A stretch of DNA of 39,170 nucleotides. Origin: an uncultured Lachnospiraceae bacterium. Its GTDB lineage: Bacteria; Bacillota; Clostridia; Lachnospirales; Lachnospiraceae. Position numbers and translations under genes: made by a program. The notes beneath the pieces were generated by a model. It did no database searches and was not told where the DNA came from. It worked only from the letters and a program-made list of their open reading frames with translations. Where the stretch lies: the NCBI GenBank assembly GCA_910585075.1, contig CAJUED010000036.1, positions 1 to 39,170 of the forward strand, read 5' to 3'. Below, one piece after another: positions 25,420 through 34,339 of the stretch. The number at the start of each line of letters is the position of its first letter. Position 1 is the stretch's first letter.

Positions 25420-26484
25420 ATGTATCACCAAAACAATATTAAAATTGTATTTGTAAAACAAGAAGTTTATCCAGATTTATATGTATGTAAAAACCGGACT
25501 CCATTAAGAGAGCTGTTATTTTCTTCGGCAGGAAGGGTTGGACCGTTTGGGCTTTTTTCAAAATTGGATGCCGATTTTATAATAGTAAAAGAAGATAATT
25601 CCAAAGAATGTCATATGTGGGAATATGATAATTCAAATGCTGAGGTAGAAAATTTGCGTCAGTTAAAATTTAAGAAGTTAAATGAGCTTAAAGGACAAGA
25701 ATTCAAGGTTCCAGGTGTGAATATTTGTCAAGGTGAATTCGCAGTACCGGTTGATGAGGTAAACTGGAGCAAATATAACATAGTAATTTCTATAAATATT
25801 AGTATACCAACCAGAATTGTTGAAAAGTATCCTAAAATATTATGGTGTCATATGTCAGGAGAAGCATCTACCATGCAAGATACGGCTTATTTTGGCTATG
25901 ATTTAAGTTTATCCCAATTTACAAGAGGGGAATATAATAAAAGAAAAAAGGTATTGGAATTTCCATATACTTTTGTTAGTGCTGATGATCTTGAAAGCAT
26001 AATGAATCAAACTAACACTAATGAAAAAAGCGGGGTATATGGAGAAGTTAATTGTGTTCTGGAAAGACCGGTAAATCGTATTCCTCAATTCGATATTGTA
26101 TCACAAGAAACAGGCATGCAGATAAAATATCATAAACAAAGAATCGAGGATAATTTAAAGGAAATTTATTCTTCGAAGTTTTTCTTAAAAATAGGTGGTC
26201 GATTTACAAGGGGAAATGGCGCCATAGAAGCAATATCATTAGGAACTCCAATTTTGATGAATCCTGCGGATATTATTCATAAGCAAATTTTACCTCCAGA
26301 GGCATGGATATTTAATTCGGAGGATGCAATAAGGAAAATAAATTATTACAACAATAATGATGACGCATATCAAATGCTTCTTAATAAAGAGCGCGAACTA
26401 GTACAATTATTTGTCTTTGATTATCCTTTATATGGATTATTGAAAGCATATAGAAATAAAATTGCTTTACCAGTCGGAGTATAA
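25420..26484 (+). CDS. Putative GT-B-like glycosyltransferase
   Basis: A 354-residue protein I cannot place firmly. A strong AGGAGG lies 5 bases before the ATG at 25420; the GTG three bases earlier is too close. Segments suggesting a GT-B or exostosin-like transferase are FFLKIGGRFTRGNGAIEAIS, LGTPILMNPADI near residue 275, and an ILWCHMSGEAS segment in the middle; the Glu in GAIEAISLGTPI resembles the donor-sugar binding loop. There is no Rossmann module. It is AT-rich compared with block A, in line with foreign origin. As first gene of block C it probably acts in the same glycan assembly. Confidence 0.55.
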   Translation: MYHQNNIKIVFVKQEVYPDLYVCKNRTPLRELLFSSAGRVGPFGLFSKLDADFIIVKEDNSKECHMWEYDNSNAEVENLRQLKFKKLNELKGQEFKVPGVNICQGEFAVPVDEVNWSKYNIVISINISIPTRIVEKYPKILWCHMSGEASTMQDTAYFGYDLSLSQFTRGEYNKRKKVLEFPYTFVSADDLESIMNQTNTNEKSGVYGEVNCVLERPVNRIPQFDIVSQETGMQIKYHKQRIEDNLKEIYSSKFFLKIGGRFTRGNGAIEAISLGTPILMNPADIIHKQILPPEAWIFNSEDAIRKINYYNNNDDAYQMLLNKERELVQLFVFDYPLYGLLKAYRNKIALPVGV

Positions 26485-26676
26485 ATGATTAAGTAAAAAT
26501 AATTATGAATGTTGGGCGAGGATATGATACCTGTAAATGAACTGGTAAGAAGATACTTCCTAATTTCAAAAAGAATATGAAGATAAAACAATAGCAGTCT
26601 TCCATAGAAGCTATTATATATTGGATAAAGAGGGGGGAGTCTTTGAAAAATAATATTCTAAAAACTTAGTGGAACA

Positions 26677-26787
26677 TCAAAAATAAAAAATGATGATAAA
26701 TTTACAATAGTTATTGTTGAATTAAGCAAACCCCGAACGGGAGTTTATTTGCCAACAATGTTTTGGGAAAGTATATTTACAATGTGA
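26677..26787 (+). pseudogene. Fragment of a duplicated FdtA-like cupin isomerase gene
   Basis: The stretch 26485-26863 between two genes is mostly non-coding. A frame at 26677-26787 encodes SKIKNDDKFTIVIVELSKP, then RTGVYLPTMFWESIF and a stop. It is clearly related to the intact downstream gene (KVKIDDGFSTAVVELNKP, then RMGIYIPSMLWKDMYDF). Only this middle piece is left, so an older copy was lost when the present one came in. A run of six G (26632-26637) lies upstream. Confidence 0.7.
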
Positions 26788-26863
26788 TATCGTTTAGCAC
26801 AGGAAAAATTATTTGTTTCATTTCCCAGAATACTTGGATTCGGCATTATATGAGGTAATGAAC

Positions 26864-27298
26864 ATGAAAATTTATGAACATTATAAAATTATAGAGCTCC
26901 CGGAAATGGGTGATGAACGTGGAAATTTGGTAGTAATTGAAGGAAACAAAGATATCCCCTTCGAAATAAAACGAGTATTTTACATGTATGGAACTGATTC
27001 GGAAATGATACGCGGAAGTCATGCAAACCGTAAATCAGAGTTTGTTTTGATCAATGTTGCAGGGAAAACGAAGGTAAAAATAGATGATGGATTCTCAACG
27101 GCTGTTGTAGAACTGAACAAACCAAGAATGGGGATATATATACCATCAATGCTATGGAAAGATATGTATGATTTTTCAAAGGATGCCGTCCTTCTTGTTC
27201 TGTCGAATGAGCATTATGATGCAAGCGAATATATAAGAGATTATGAAGAATATAAGGAAATAGTGGCAAAGGAACACACATTTATTAAAAGGAAGTAA
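26864..27298 (+). CDS. fdtA: FdtA/QdtA-like dTDP-sugar 3,4-ketoisomerase (WxcM-like cupin)
   Basis: A 144-residue cupin that in this family converts dTDP-4-keto-6-deoxyglucose to the 3-keto isomer. IKRVFYMYG, RGSHANRKSEFVLINVAG and VELNKPRMGIYIPSMLW are the family landmarks. The usual catalytic motif is HAH; here the second His is Asn (SHAN), which may alter activity. GAGGT 8 bases before the ATG at 26864 supports this start over the longer ORF from 26813. It is followed 6 bases later by the aminotransferase, the usual pairing for dTDP-3-amino-3,6-dideoxyhexose (Fuc3N or Qui3N). The dTDP-4-keto sugar must come from rmlA/rmlB outside the window. Confidence 0.82.
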   Translation: MKIYEHYKIIELPEMGDERGNLVVIEGNKDIPFEIKRVFYMYGTDSEMIRGSHANRKSEFVLINVAGKTKVKIDDGFSTAVVELNKPRMGIYIPSMLWKDMYDFSKDAVLLVLSNEHYDASEYIRDYEEYKEIVAKEHTFIKRK

Positions 27299-27304
27299 TA
27301 TTTT

Positions 27305-28399
27305 ATGGAAATAATGCAAAATCGTCTGGACAGAGAATTTCAGGAGAATCAGCAACAGTATGAAGAAGCTGTTTTACAAACATTAAGATCTGGATATTAC
27401 GTGCTGGGAGAAAATGTAACTTCATTTGAAAAAGAATTTGCCCAGTATATCGGATCTAAGTATGCGGTTGGTGTTGCGTCCGGATTAGATGCATTATGGA
27501 TCGCATTTAGAGTTTTGGGAATTGGAGTTGGGGATGAGGTCATTGTGCAGGCAAATACCTACATTGCCAGTGTGATGGGAATCACCATTAATGGAGCGGT
27601 TCCTCTGTTTGTAGAACCGGATGCTTTCTTTAATCTTAATAGCGATCTGATTGAAAAAGAAATAACATCCAAGACAAAAGCTGTATTAGTCGTCCATTTA
27701 TATGGGCAGGCGGCTCAAATGGATTATATAGTTGAGATATGCCGAAAATACAATTTATACCTGATAGAAGACTGCGCCCAGGCACATGGAGCCGAATACA
27801 ATGGCAAAATGGCAGGGACATTTGGGGATATTGGCTGTTTCTCTTTTTATCCATCAAAAAATCTGGGAGCCTTCGGGGATGGCGGCGCAATTGTCACAGA
27901 TAAGAAGGAAATCAATGACTTTGTAAGAATGTTCAGAAATTATGGAAGCGATAAAAAATATTACAATAAGGTGGTAGGCGCTAATTCCAGATTAGATGAA
28001 ATTCAGGCTGCCATGCTTAGAGTAAAGCTCCAACATTTAGATATCATTACGCAGGAACATAGAGTTATTGCAAATAGATATTCTACTGGAATAAAAAATA
28101 GAAAAATTATACTCCCAGAAGTAAGGGAAAATGCAACGTCTGTGTGGCACCAATATGTAATTAGATGTGGGGACAGAGACCGCCTGGCGGAATATTTAGA
28201 GCAGGCCGGAATCAGGACAACTATACATTATCCTGTTCCGCCCCATTTATCAGAAGCTTATAGTTATCTAAACTATAAAAAAGGGAGTTTTCCAATTACT
28301 GAACAATATGCCAAGGAAGTACTTTCACTGCCGGTCTATACGGGAATGACAGAAGATGAACAAAATTATGTAATTCAAAAGATAAATGAATTTATTTGA
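27305..28399 (+). CDS. fdtB: DegT/DnrJ/EryC1 family sugar aminotransferase (FdtB/QdtB-like)
   Basis: A 364-residue PLP-dependent sugar aminotransferase. GVASGLDALWIAFRVLGIG, IEDCAQAHGAEYNGKMAG and FSFYPSKNLGAFGDGGAIVT are family signatures; the Lys in YPSKNLG binds PLP. RMFRNYGSDKKYYNKVVGAN and SRLDEIQAAML also fit FdtB/QdtB. It should transfer an amino group from glutamate to C3 of the keto-sugar made by the preceding isomerase, giving a 3-amino-3,6-dideoxyhexose. AGGAAG precedes the ATG. An N-acyltransferase usually follows; none is adjacent, so the LbH enzyme at 21712 or a gene elsewhere may finish the sugar. Confidence 0.92.
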   Translation: MEIMQNRLDREFQENQQQYEEAVLQTLRSGYYVLGENVTSFEKEFAQYIGSKYAVGVASGLDALWIAFRVLGIGVGDEVIVQANTYIASVMGITINGAVPLFVEPDAFFNLNSDLIEKEITSKTKAVLVVHLYGQAAQMDYIVEICRKYNLYLIEDCAQAHGAEYNGKMAGTFGDIGCFSFYPSKNLGAFGDGGAIVTDKKEINDFVRMFRNYGSDKKYYNKVVGANSRLDEIQAAMLRVKLQHLDIITQEHRVIANRYSTGIKNRKIILPEVRENATSVWHQYVIRCGDRDRLAEYLEQAGIRTTIHYPVPPHLSEAYSYLNYKKGSFPITEQYAKEVLSLPVYTGMTEDEQNYVIQKINEFI

Positions 28400-28503
28400 T
28401 TGATATACAATATTGAAGTTGGGATACAGTTATTATGAATGAAAAATTGAATCCATTAAACAGTAAAACGGGAGCAAAGGAATACGACAGAAAGGAAGGC
28501 GTG

Positions 28504-29634
28504 ATGATTGGAACAGGCTTATTTACATACAAAAGGAGTGTTCATACAAAAAAGGTTCTCACAGCGCTTGCGAGGAATTCTATCTTACCGTCAAAGCTGT
28601 ATCTGTTTCATGACGGCTTAAAATACGGTGAGGACAGTACTGAATGGTATAAGGTACAGGATTTGCTTGAGTCGGTGGACTGGTGTGAAAAGGAAATCAT
28701 TGTATCAGATTCAAACAAAGGCCTTGCAGAATCGATTATGACAGGTATTTCTTATATGTTCACAGAATGTGATTCCGTTATTGTTTTGGAGGACGATTGT
28801 TTACCAGCTCCAGGTTTCATGCAATATATGAATCAATGCCTTACGAAATATCATTCTCTGAAAGATGTATATGCTGTAAGCGGATATGGGTGGCCAATTG
28901 ATTTCCCTGAAACAACTTCTGATGTATATGCATGCGGGCGGATATCCTCATGGGGATGGGGCACATGGAAAGACAGGTGGGATGGGTTCCACAGAGATTA
29001 TACAGTTCTTAGACAGTTAAGGTTAGACGAGGAATTGTCTTTATGCCTTGAAACCTGGGGGCATGATTTGGAACAGATGTTAATCAACCAGGTTAGAGGG
29101 GATATTGACTCTTGGGCAGTATTCTGGGCACTTTATGTGATACAGAATAAGGGCTTTAGTATCAACCCCTATAATTCTTTGATAGAAAATATTGGGTTTG
29201 ACGGCTCAGGAGAGCACTGTGATAAGAGCGATGCTTTTAGAGCTCCAATCAATCAATATACAGATAGTTTGTTTTTGCCGGATTTCCTAGAAATGGAGGA
29301 TGCTGTTAAGCGGTGTTTTGCAGAGTTTTACAGTAGTTATACGGCTTGCCGGGAGATAGAAGATAACAAAGAAGATGTTATTGTATATGGTATAGGTAGA
29401 ACATTTTCTGCAAACGAGAAAATTATTAATCAAAAATATAAAATAGTGGGATTTATAGACAATTATAAAAAAGGATATTATGCAGGAATCAAAATAAGTA
29501 AAGAGAGTGAATTAAAAGATTTAGCTACAAAAAAAATAATTCTGATGATTCAAAACCAAAGGGATTACCAAATCATCGCAGAACGGCTGCAAAAAGCCTA
29601 TGGGCTCGAGCCAGATATGATTATTACCTTATAG
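28504..29634 (+). CDS. GT2-like glycosyltransferase with C-terminal Rossmann module
   Basis: A GT-A type transferase, 376 residues from ATG 28504, which has AAGGAAGG in front and begins the domain directly (MIGTGLFTYKRSVHTKKVL). An in-frame ATG at 28435 would add 23 residues but has no good ribosome binding site. VIVLEDDCLPAPGFMQYMN is the metal-binding site, and SSWGWGTWKDRWDGF is a motif of this bacterial transferase group. From about residue 300, DVIVYGIGRTFSANEKI and IVGFIDNYKKGYYAG form a C-terminal Rossmann module, in a variant with YGIG. It probably adds a sugar made by the preceding genes, which is inference from order. Confidence 0.8.
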   Translation: MIGTGLFTYKRSVHTKKVLTALARNSILPSKLYLFHDGLKYGEDSTEWYKVQDLLESVDWCEKEIIVSDSNKGLAESIMTGISYMFTECDSVIVLEDDCLPAPGFMQYMNQCLTKYHSLKDVYAVSGYGWPIDFPETTSDVYACGRISSWGWGTWKDRWDGFHRDYTVLRQLRLDEELSLCLETWGHDLEQMLINQVRGDIDSWAVFWALYVIQNKGFSINPYNSLIENIGFDGSGEHCDKSDAFRAPINQYTDSLFLPDFLEMEDAVKRCFAEFYSSYTACREIEDNKEDVIVYGIGRTFSANEKIINQKYKIVGFIDNYKKGYYAGIKISKESELKDLATKKIILMIQNQRDYQIIAERLQKAYGLEPDMIITL

Positions 29635-29683
29635 TAGAAGCAATAGATAGATGATGGATAATTTTATCTTAGAGGTGATTCGC

Positions 29684-30718
29684 ATGATTTTCTGTACTTT
29701 GTTTGATTCAAACTATCTCGATAAAGGAATGGCTTTATATGAATCGCTGGAAGCTGTTTCCGACGAATTTAAGTTATATATCTTCGCCTTCGATAAGACT
29801 GCAAAGGATATCTTAGACAGTATAAATTACAAGAATGCTATTATAATTGGATATGATTCAATTGAAGATGACGAACTCAGAAAAATAAAGGCGGAACGCT
29901 CCAAGGCCGAATTCTGTTGGACGTGCTCATCTGTGATTATAGAATATGTGCTGAATGTTTATCATGAAGAATCATGCACATATATTGATGCCGACATGTA
30001 TTTTTATGAGGATCCTAAAGTTCTCTATAAAGAAATTCTTGATGCAGGCTGCGCTGTTGGAATATCTCCTCATAGATTTAAAAAAGGGGCTGTTTATAGA
30101 GAAAATATAAGAAGATCAGGAAAGTATTGTGTCCAGTTTAATACTTTTCTCAACAATGCAGATGGGCGCCAGGTGTTAGGTGATTGGAAAAGACAATGTC
30201 TGGACTGGTGTTATCGCCGAATAGAAAATGGCAGATATGGAGACCAGAAATATTTAGATAACTGGCCGCAAAAATATAATTGCGTCCATGAATTAGAACA
30301 TTTAGGCAGTGGTGTTGCACCGTGGAATATTGGAAATTATAAAAAAGTTGTTAGAGATAAAGAAAAGCTATATTTATTAGATGAAGAAGACAAATGCCAC
30401 CAGCTTATTTTCTTCCATTTTGAAGCATTGAAATATTTAGCGACAAACTATATCTATTTGAACATATGGGAATACATAAATACAAATGCTTTCTTCAATC
30501 CCTTTAATAGAAAAAGAATGCAGATTATCAGATATATATATTGGCCATATTTAAAGCATATTAATTCCATCCGGAAGTTTTTAAAGAAAAAATGCGATTT
30601 CAATTTTTATCATATGACAATCGATAAAGAGAAATCTAAATCTTATCTTCCAGATTCCAACAATACAATCGAATGGCTTCGAAAGCGCTGGAATGTCATA
30701 AGGTGGAAAATAGTCTGA
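29684..30718 (+). CDS. Nucleotide-diphospho-sugar transferase (GT8-like)
   Basis: A 344-residue GT-A transferase. The start at 29684 (MIFCTLFDSNYLDKGMALYE) has AGAGGTG 6 bases upstream and begins the fold immediately; the ORF extends 11 codons further back without support. CTYIDADMYFYEDP carries the DxD metal site (Asp-Ala-Asp). Other fitting segments are CVQFNTFLNN and YGDQKYLDNWPQKY, common in GT8-like enzymes that retain DQ near the acceptor site. The C-terminal 60 residues are basic and hydrophobic (YWPYLKHINSIRKFLKKK) and may attach to the membrane. Donor unknown. Confidence 0.78.
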   Translation: MIFCTLFDSNYLDKGMALYESLEAVSDEFKLYIFAFDKTAKDILDSINYKNAIIIGYDSIEDDELRKIKAERSKAEFCWTCSSVIIEYVLNVYHEESCTYIDADMYFYEDPKVLYKEILDAGCAVGISPHRFKKGAVYRENIRRSGKYCVQFNTFLNNADGRQVLGDWKRQCLDWCYRRIENGRYGDQKYLDNWPQKYNCVHELEHLGSGVAPWNIGNYKKVVRDKEKLYLLDEEDKCHQLIFFHFEALKYLATNYIYLNIWEYINTNAFFNPFNRKRMQIIRYIYWPYLKHINSIRKFLKKKCDFNFYHMTIDKEKSKSYLPDSNNTIEWLRKRWNVIRWKIV

Positions 30719-30741
30719 AGAATGAAAGGAATGATTGATAA

Positions 30742-31218
30742 ATGAAAAAAGGAACAGTTGCTGCTTTATCAGCGCTTGCCGGAGCCATAGCCGGTATTAC
30801 GGGAACCGGAAAAATCTGTATTAAAAATACCAATAAAGTACAGGATATGTCGGACAAGTATCTGGAATTATTTCTCTTAATGAATCAATGGGTAAAAGTA
30901 AAACAGGAAGGAAAATCCATTGCAGAATATTTAATTCAAAATAACTACAGAACAGTTGCAATTTATGGGATGAGTTATGCCGGAGAAACCTTATTTGACG
31001 AGTTAAAAAGTTCTGACATCCAGGTCGCATATGCGATTGATCAAAATGCGGATAATATTTGCTCGGAAGTAAAAATTGTTTCGTCAGGTGATGAACTGCC
31101 TTTGGTGGACGCAATTATCATTACTCCTGTTTACTATTTTAATAGTATAAGAGAAAAACTAGAGGCGAAAACAAATGCGGATATTCTTTCCCTGGAGGAT
31201 ATTTTGTATGAGCTCTGA
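30742..31218 (+). CDS. Small protein: hydrophobic N-terminus plus stand-alone Rossmann module
   Basis: A 158-residue protein with no catalytic transferase domain. Residues about 5-22 (TVAALSALAGAIAGITGTG) form a short hydrophobic helix that could anchor it to the membrane. From residue 70, TVAIYGMSYAGETLFDEL, then VAYAIDQNADNICSEVKIV and DAIIITPVYYF form the recurring nucleotide-binding module by itself. GGAATG is a moderate ribosome binding site. It may be a membrane anchor or adaptor for the glycosyltransferases that carry the same module, but no function can be stated. Confidence 0.65.
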   Translation: MKKGTVAALSALAGAIAGITGTGKICIKNTNKVQDMSDKYLELFLLMNQWVKVKQEGKSIAEYLIQNNYRTVAIYGMSYAGETLFDELKSSDIQVAYAIDQNADNICSEVKIVSSGDELPLVDAIIITPVYYFNSIREKLEAKTNADILSLEDILYEL

Positions 31219-31239
31219 ATTTGAGGTGATGTATTAATA

Positions 31240-31980
31240 ATGAAGATACGACATTATTATGGCTTTGGAAATGAAGCTGCTAAGAATATGAAGTCAACTA
31301 AACTGGATGTTAACGCGTGGGAATTTTTACGACGAAATCATACAGGCGCCGGAGATTTTTCAATTGAAAAAACACGAAAAGCTTGGGTGCAAAACTGTAT
31401 GCGTAAAAGCGATTATCAAAGAGCTGCTCAGATAATATGCCATATTATAAGACAGCATAATTGGGAAAGTGCTGTTTCTTTGGGAGTTGGAAAGGGAATC
31501 TTAGAATATTATTTAAAGAAAAATATACCTACATTAGATTTAAAATGCACAGATTTCACTCCGGACAGTTTAGCACTGCTGACCAGTGTCTTTACAGAAT
31601 GTGATCGCTTTTCAACGTTTGATCTGCTTAACGGTGATTATGCTGAATTAGAAAATGAGGATGTTGTTATAATTAACAGGCTATCAACAGAATTTTCTAA
31701 ACGACAGTGGAAGGAAATTTTTGAAAAATTATATGATTCAAATATACGTAATATTCTTTACATTCCTACAGAAATCTTGGATCTACGCATGATTATAGCT
31801 GAAAAAAGAAATACTCTCACAAATGTATTACAAGGCAGGAAGAATATTTTTTGTGGATGGATGTATACCAGAAGGGAGTTCACTTCGTTCTTCCACGGAA
31901 AATCGAAGGAAAATCTTTATATGGTTGTCCATGCTTACAGATTGAATAATAATGCAGTCTTCGAGCTAAAAAGAAAATAA
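31240..31980 (+). CDS. Possible class I SAM-dependent methyltransferase-like protein
   Basis: A 246-residue soluble protein. AVSLGVGKGILEYYLKKN at about residue 84 resembles the glycine loop of Rossmann-fold methyltransferases; LDLKCTDFTPDSLALL follows where an acidic residue at the end of strand 2 is expected (TDFT). The DVVIINRLSTEF segment could be motif II. The match is weak and the family is not certain. GAGGTGATG lies upstream; the ATG at 31240 is 22 bases after the previous stop. A methyltransferase or acyl-type tailoring role in the glycan is possible. Confidence 0.45.
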   Translation: MKIRHYYGFGNEAAKNMKSTKLDVNAWEFLRRNHTGAGDFSIEKTRKAWVQNCMRKSDYQRAAQIICHIIRQHNWESAVSLGVGKGILEYYLKKNIPTLDLKCTDFTPDSLALLTSVFTECDRFSTFDLLNGDYAELENEDVVIINRLSTEFSKRQWKEIFEKLYDSNIRNILYIPTEILDLRMIIAEKRNTLTNVLQGRKNIFCGWMYTRREFTSFFHGKSKENLYMVVHAYRLNNNAVFELKRK

Positions 31981-32024
31981 TTGAAAATATATAGTTTGTG
32001 GATTTTGATTAGGAAAGAGAATTC

Positions 32025-33182
32025 ATGAAATTTACTGTTATTACTGTTACATACAATTGCGTAACTACAATAGAACACACCATTAATAGTGTCTTATCCC
32101 AAAAATATAAGGATATCGAATACATCATTATCGATGGAAAGTCAACAGATGGGACAATCGATAAAATAAGAAAATATGAAAAGCATTTAGCATACTGGAT
32201 TTCTGAAAGTGACACAGGTATATATAATGCCATGAATAAAGGGATATCCCATGCGACAGGCGATGTCATCGGCTTTTTAAATGGGGATGACTGGTATATA
32301 AACGACCAGGTGTTTAACCGTTTATACGAACTTTTCGCCACAAGCAATGCGCAGATTATAGCAGGAAGGGTTACCTCAGAAGGGAGTCCCCGCCGGGTTG
32401 TGACTCAGAAAGATTTAGATATTTTATTCTGTAAAATGTTACTGCCTCACCAGGCTATTTTTACAAAAAAAGAAATATTTGAGAACTATGGCTATTTTAA
32501 TGAACAGTATAAAACAGCTGGGGACTACGACTGGATATTAAGAGTGTATACCAAAGGAATTCCCATCACATGTACTGACCTTATCGTAGCGGAATTTTCC
32601 CTGGGTGGAAAAGGCTCAGGATGTGAAGCAATTGTGGAACAAAGGGAAGTATCTTTAAAATATTTAAAGCAGTACAACAAAATAGAGCTGTATGAAAAAG
32701 TACAGGGAGAGTATTTACTGGAAACGGCAGTGTTTATTACGGACTATTTAGTTTCCTTAAAGGATCCTATCATTGCGCAAATCTTAAATGAGAATGCTGT
32801 ATCTGATGCTTGCTTTGTGTGGGGAACGGGATATTATGGCAACAAATGCCGTAAACTCCTTGAGTCAGCCAATGTTACTATAGAAGCTTTTCTGGACAAT
32901 GATAAAAACAAGTTTGGCAAATCAAGTCATGGTATCCCTATAAAAGCTTACAGCGAAGGGAGTATAAATTCTATTATTATTATTTCAACATGTGACTACT
33001 ATGAAGAAATCGGCAGTCAGCTGAGGGAGCATGGGCTAAACGAAGGCACGGACTATATTTCATACTATGAATTGATAATGAAGATAGCTTCCATAGAAAT
33101 AAAGAAAAATGAATGGGAAACTAAATTTGGGTTATCCAGTGCAGATTTTAAAAGTGTAATCAGAGCTTTACATAATAACTGA
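32025..33182 (+). CDS. GT2 glycosyltransferase (WcaA-like) with C-terminal Rossmann module
   Basis: A 385-residue protein. The N-terminal 220 residues are a clear family 2 transferase: FTVITVTYNCVTTIEHTINS, YIIIDGKSTDGTIDKI, SESDTGIYNAMNKGI and VIGFLNGDDWY (metal site), then LLPHQAIFTKKEIF and AGDYDWILRVY. From about residue 262, ACFVWGTGYYGNKCRKLL, then VTIEAFLDNDKNKFGKSSHG and IIIISTCDYYEEI form the C-terminal Rossmann module (WGTG variant). AGGAAAG precedes the ATG. The donor is unknown. WcaA-like enzymes act on lipid- or protein-linked glycans in the cytoplasm. Confidence 0.87.
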   Translation: MKFTVITVTYNCVTTIEHTINSVLSQKYKDIEYIIIDGKSTDGTIDKIRKYEKHLAYWISESDTGIYNAMNKGISHATGDVIGFLNGDDWYINDQVFNRLYELFATSNAQIIAGRVTSEGSPRRVVTQKDLDILFCKMLLPHQAIFTKKEIFENYGYFNEQYKTAGDYDWILRVYTKGIPITCTDLIVAEFSLGGKGSGCEAIVEQREVSLKYLKQYNKIELYEKVQGEYLLETAVFITDYLVSLKDPIIAQILNENAVSDACFVWGTGYYGNKCRKLLESANVTIEAFLDNDKNKFGKSSHGIPIKAYSEGSINSIIIISTCDYYEEIGSQLREHGLNEGTDYISYYELIMKIASIEIKKNEWETKFGLSSADFKSVIRALHNN

Positions 33183-33215
33183 AAATTAAAAGTAAGAAAT
33201 GGAAGATGGAATCAT

Positions 33216-34335
33216 ATGATTATTTTATTTGGGGCTGGAATCGTAGGCAGAATGGCTCTTGAAAAGTATGGAAAAAATTCGGTTGCATATTTTTGTGATA
33301 ATTACTGTACCTTACAAAAAATTGATGATATAGAAGTCATTGATTTTGAGAAATTAAAGAGCATTTATAAAGATTACAAAATCATAGTCACTCCATGGAA
33401 TTCCAATGCCAGGCTGGGAATTACAAAACTGCTTGAAAACAATAACATCCCATACACTATTTACAAGCCAAAAGAAAATGGACTTATCCCCCCGCAGTGT
33501 CCTTCATATTCATGGAGTGTACCCTTTTCTGGATTACGAAATAGGTGACACGAAATATTCGCTTCCCCGCCTTTACCAGACCGTTAAGATGTTCAGAAAA
33601 ATGTTTGAGACTTATCACAAAGAATTTGAAAAGAAACAGGTGGACATTTATGCCTATTTATTGGATGAGGTGGATGAGGCATATGCGATTGCCCGAGACT
33701 CCGGGCTGAATCATATTTTTGCCTATTGTACTTTATACTCAGTAAGCAACGTTGTGATCCCTGTCCCCGACTTCAAATCATTCATTGACAGGAGTGAATA
33801 TTTTTATGAAGAGAGCATGTCAGAGTGCCAGAAAGCCTCTGGCAGGCAATGGGAAGATCTGCGTATCTGCTGGAGAGGAAATGTAAAAACAAGTGTTTCA
33901 AGAATGCAACTGCTTTACATGAACGAGAGGTTTCCGGAATATTTTTCATTTGAAACAGTGGATAAAGGGAAAGAAGGAACCTATATGCCCATGACAGAGC
34001 AGACAAAGTATAAGTATCTGATTGATGTCCGCGGATATAGCTGGACAGACCGCGTAAAGGTACTTTTTCACTTAAGTCGCCCTATATTCCTCGTGGACAG
34101 GCCCTATAAGGAATGGTACTTTGATAGGCTTGTGCCGTGGAAGCATTATATTCCAGTCAAAGAAGATTTATCAGACCTTGTGGAAGCTTATAACTATATG
34201 GAAGCACATCCGGAAAAGTACGCGGAGATATGCAATAATATGCATGATTTTGCAGAGAAATATTTAAGCCCTGAAGCAGTTCTTGAATATTTAAAAGATG
34301 TTTGCCTAAAATATGGAATAAAAAAGAGAGCATAA
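33216..34335 (+). pseudogene. GT90 (CAP10-like) glycosyltransferase split by a frameshift at a C6 run
   Basis: This gene is the paralogue of 22660-23784, but its frame changes at the C run 33488-33493. Codons before it encode MIILFGAGIVGRMALEKYG to YKPKENGLIP; those after it, in another frame, encode RSVLHIHGVYPFLDYEIGD to the end, with WRGN and KYKYLIDVRGYSWTDRVKV. Removing one C restores LIPRSVLHIHG, which aligns with LVPRNLLHIHG of the paralogue, so exactly one extra C is present. As read, translation stops at 33548 after 110 residues, leaving only the Rossmann module plus a short tail. It could be a phase-off state, a true pseudogene or a sequencing error. Confidence 0.85.
33488..33493. 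repeat. Homopolymer run, C6, at the frameshift in the second GT90 gene
   Basis: Six C on the coding strand. Five would keep the frame with the paralogue, so the run length alone decides whether the full protein is made. Confidence 0.9.
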
Positions 34336-34339
34336 TCCA

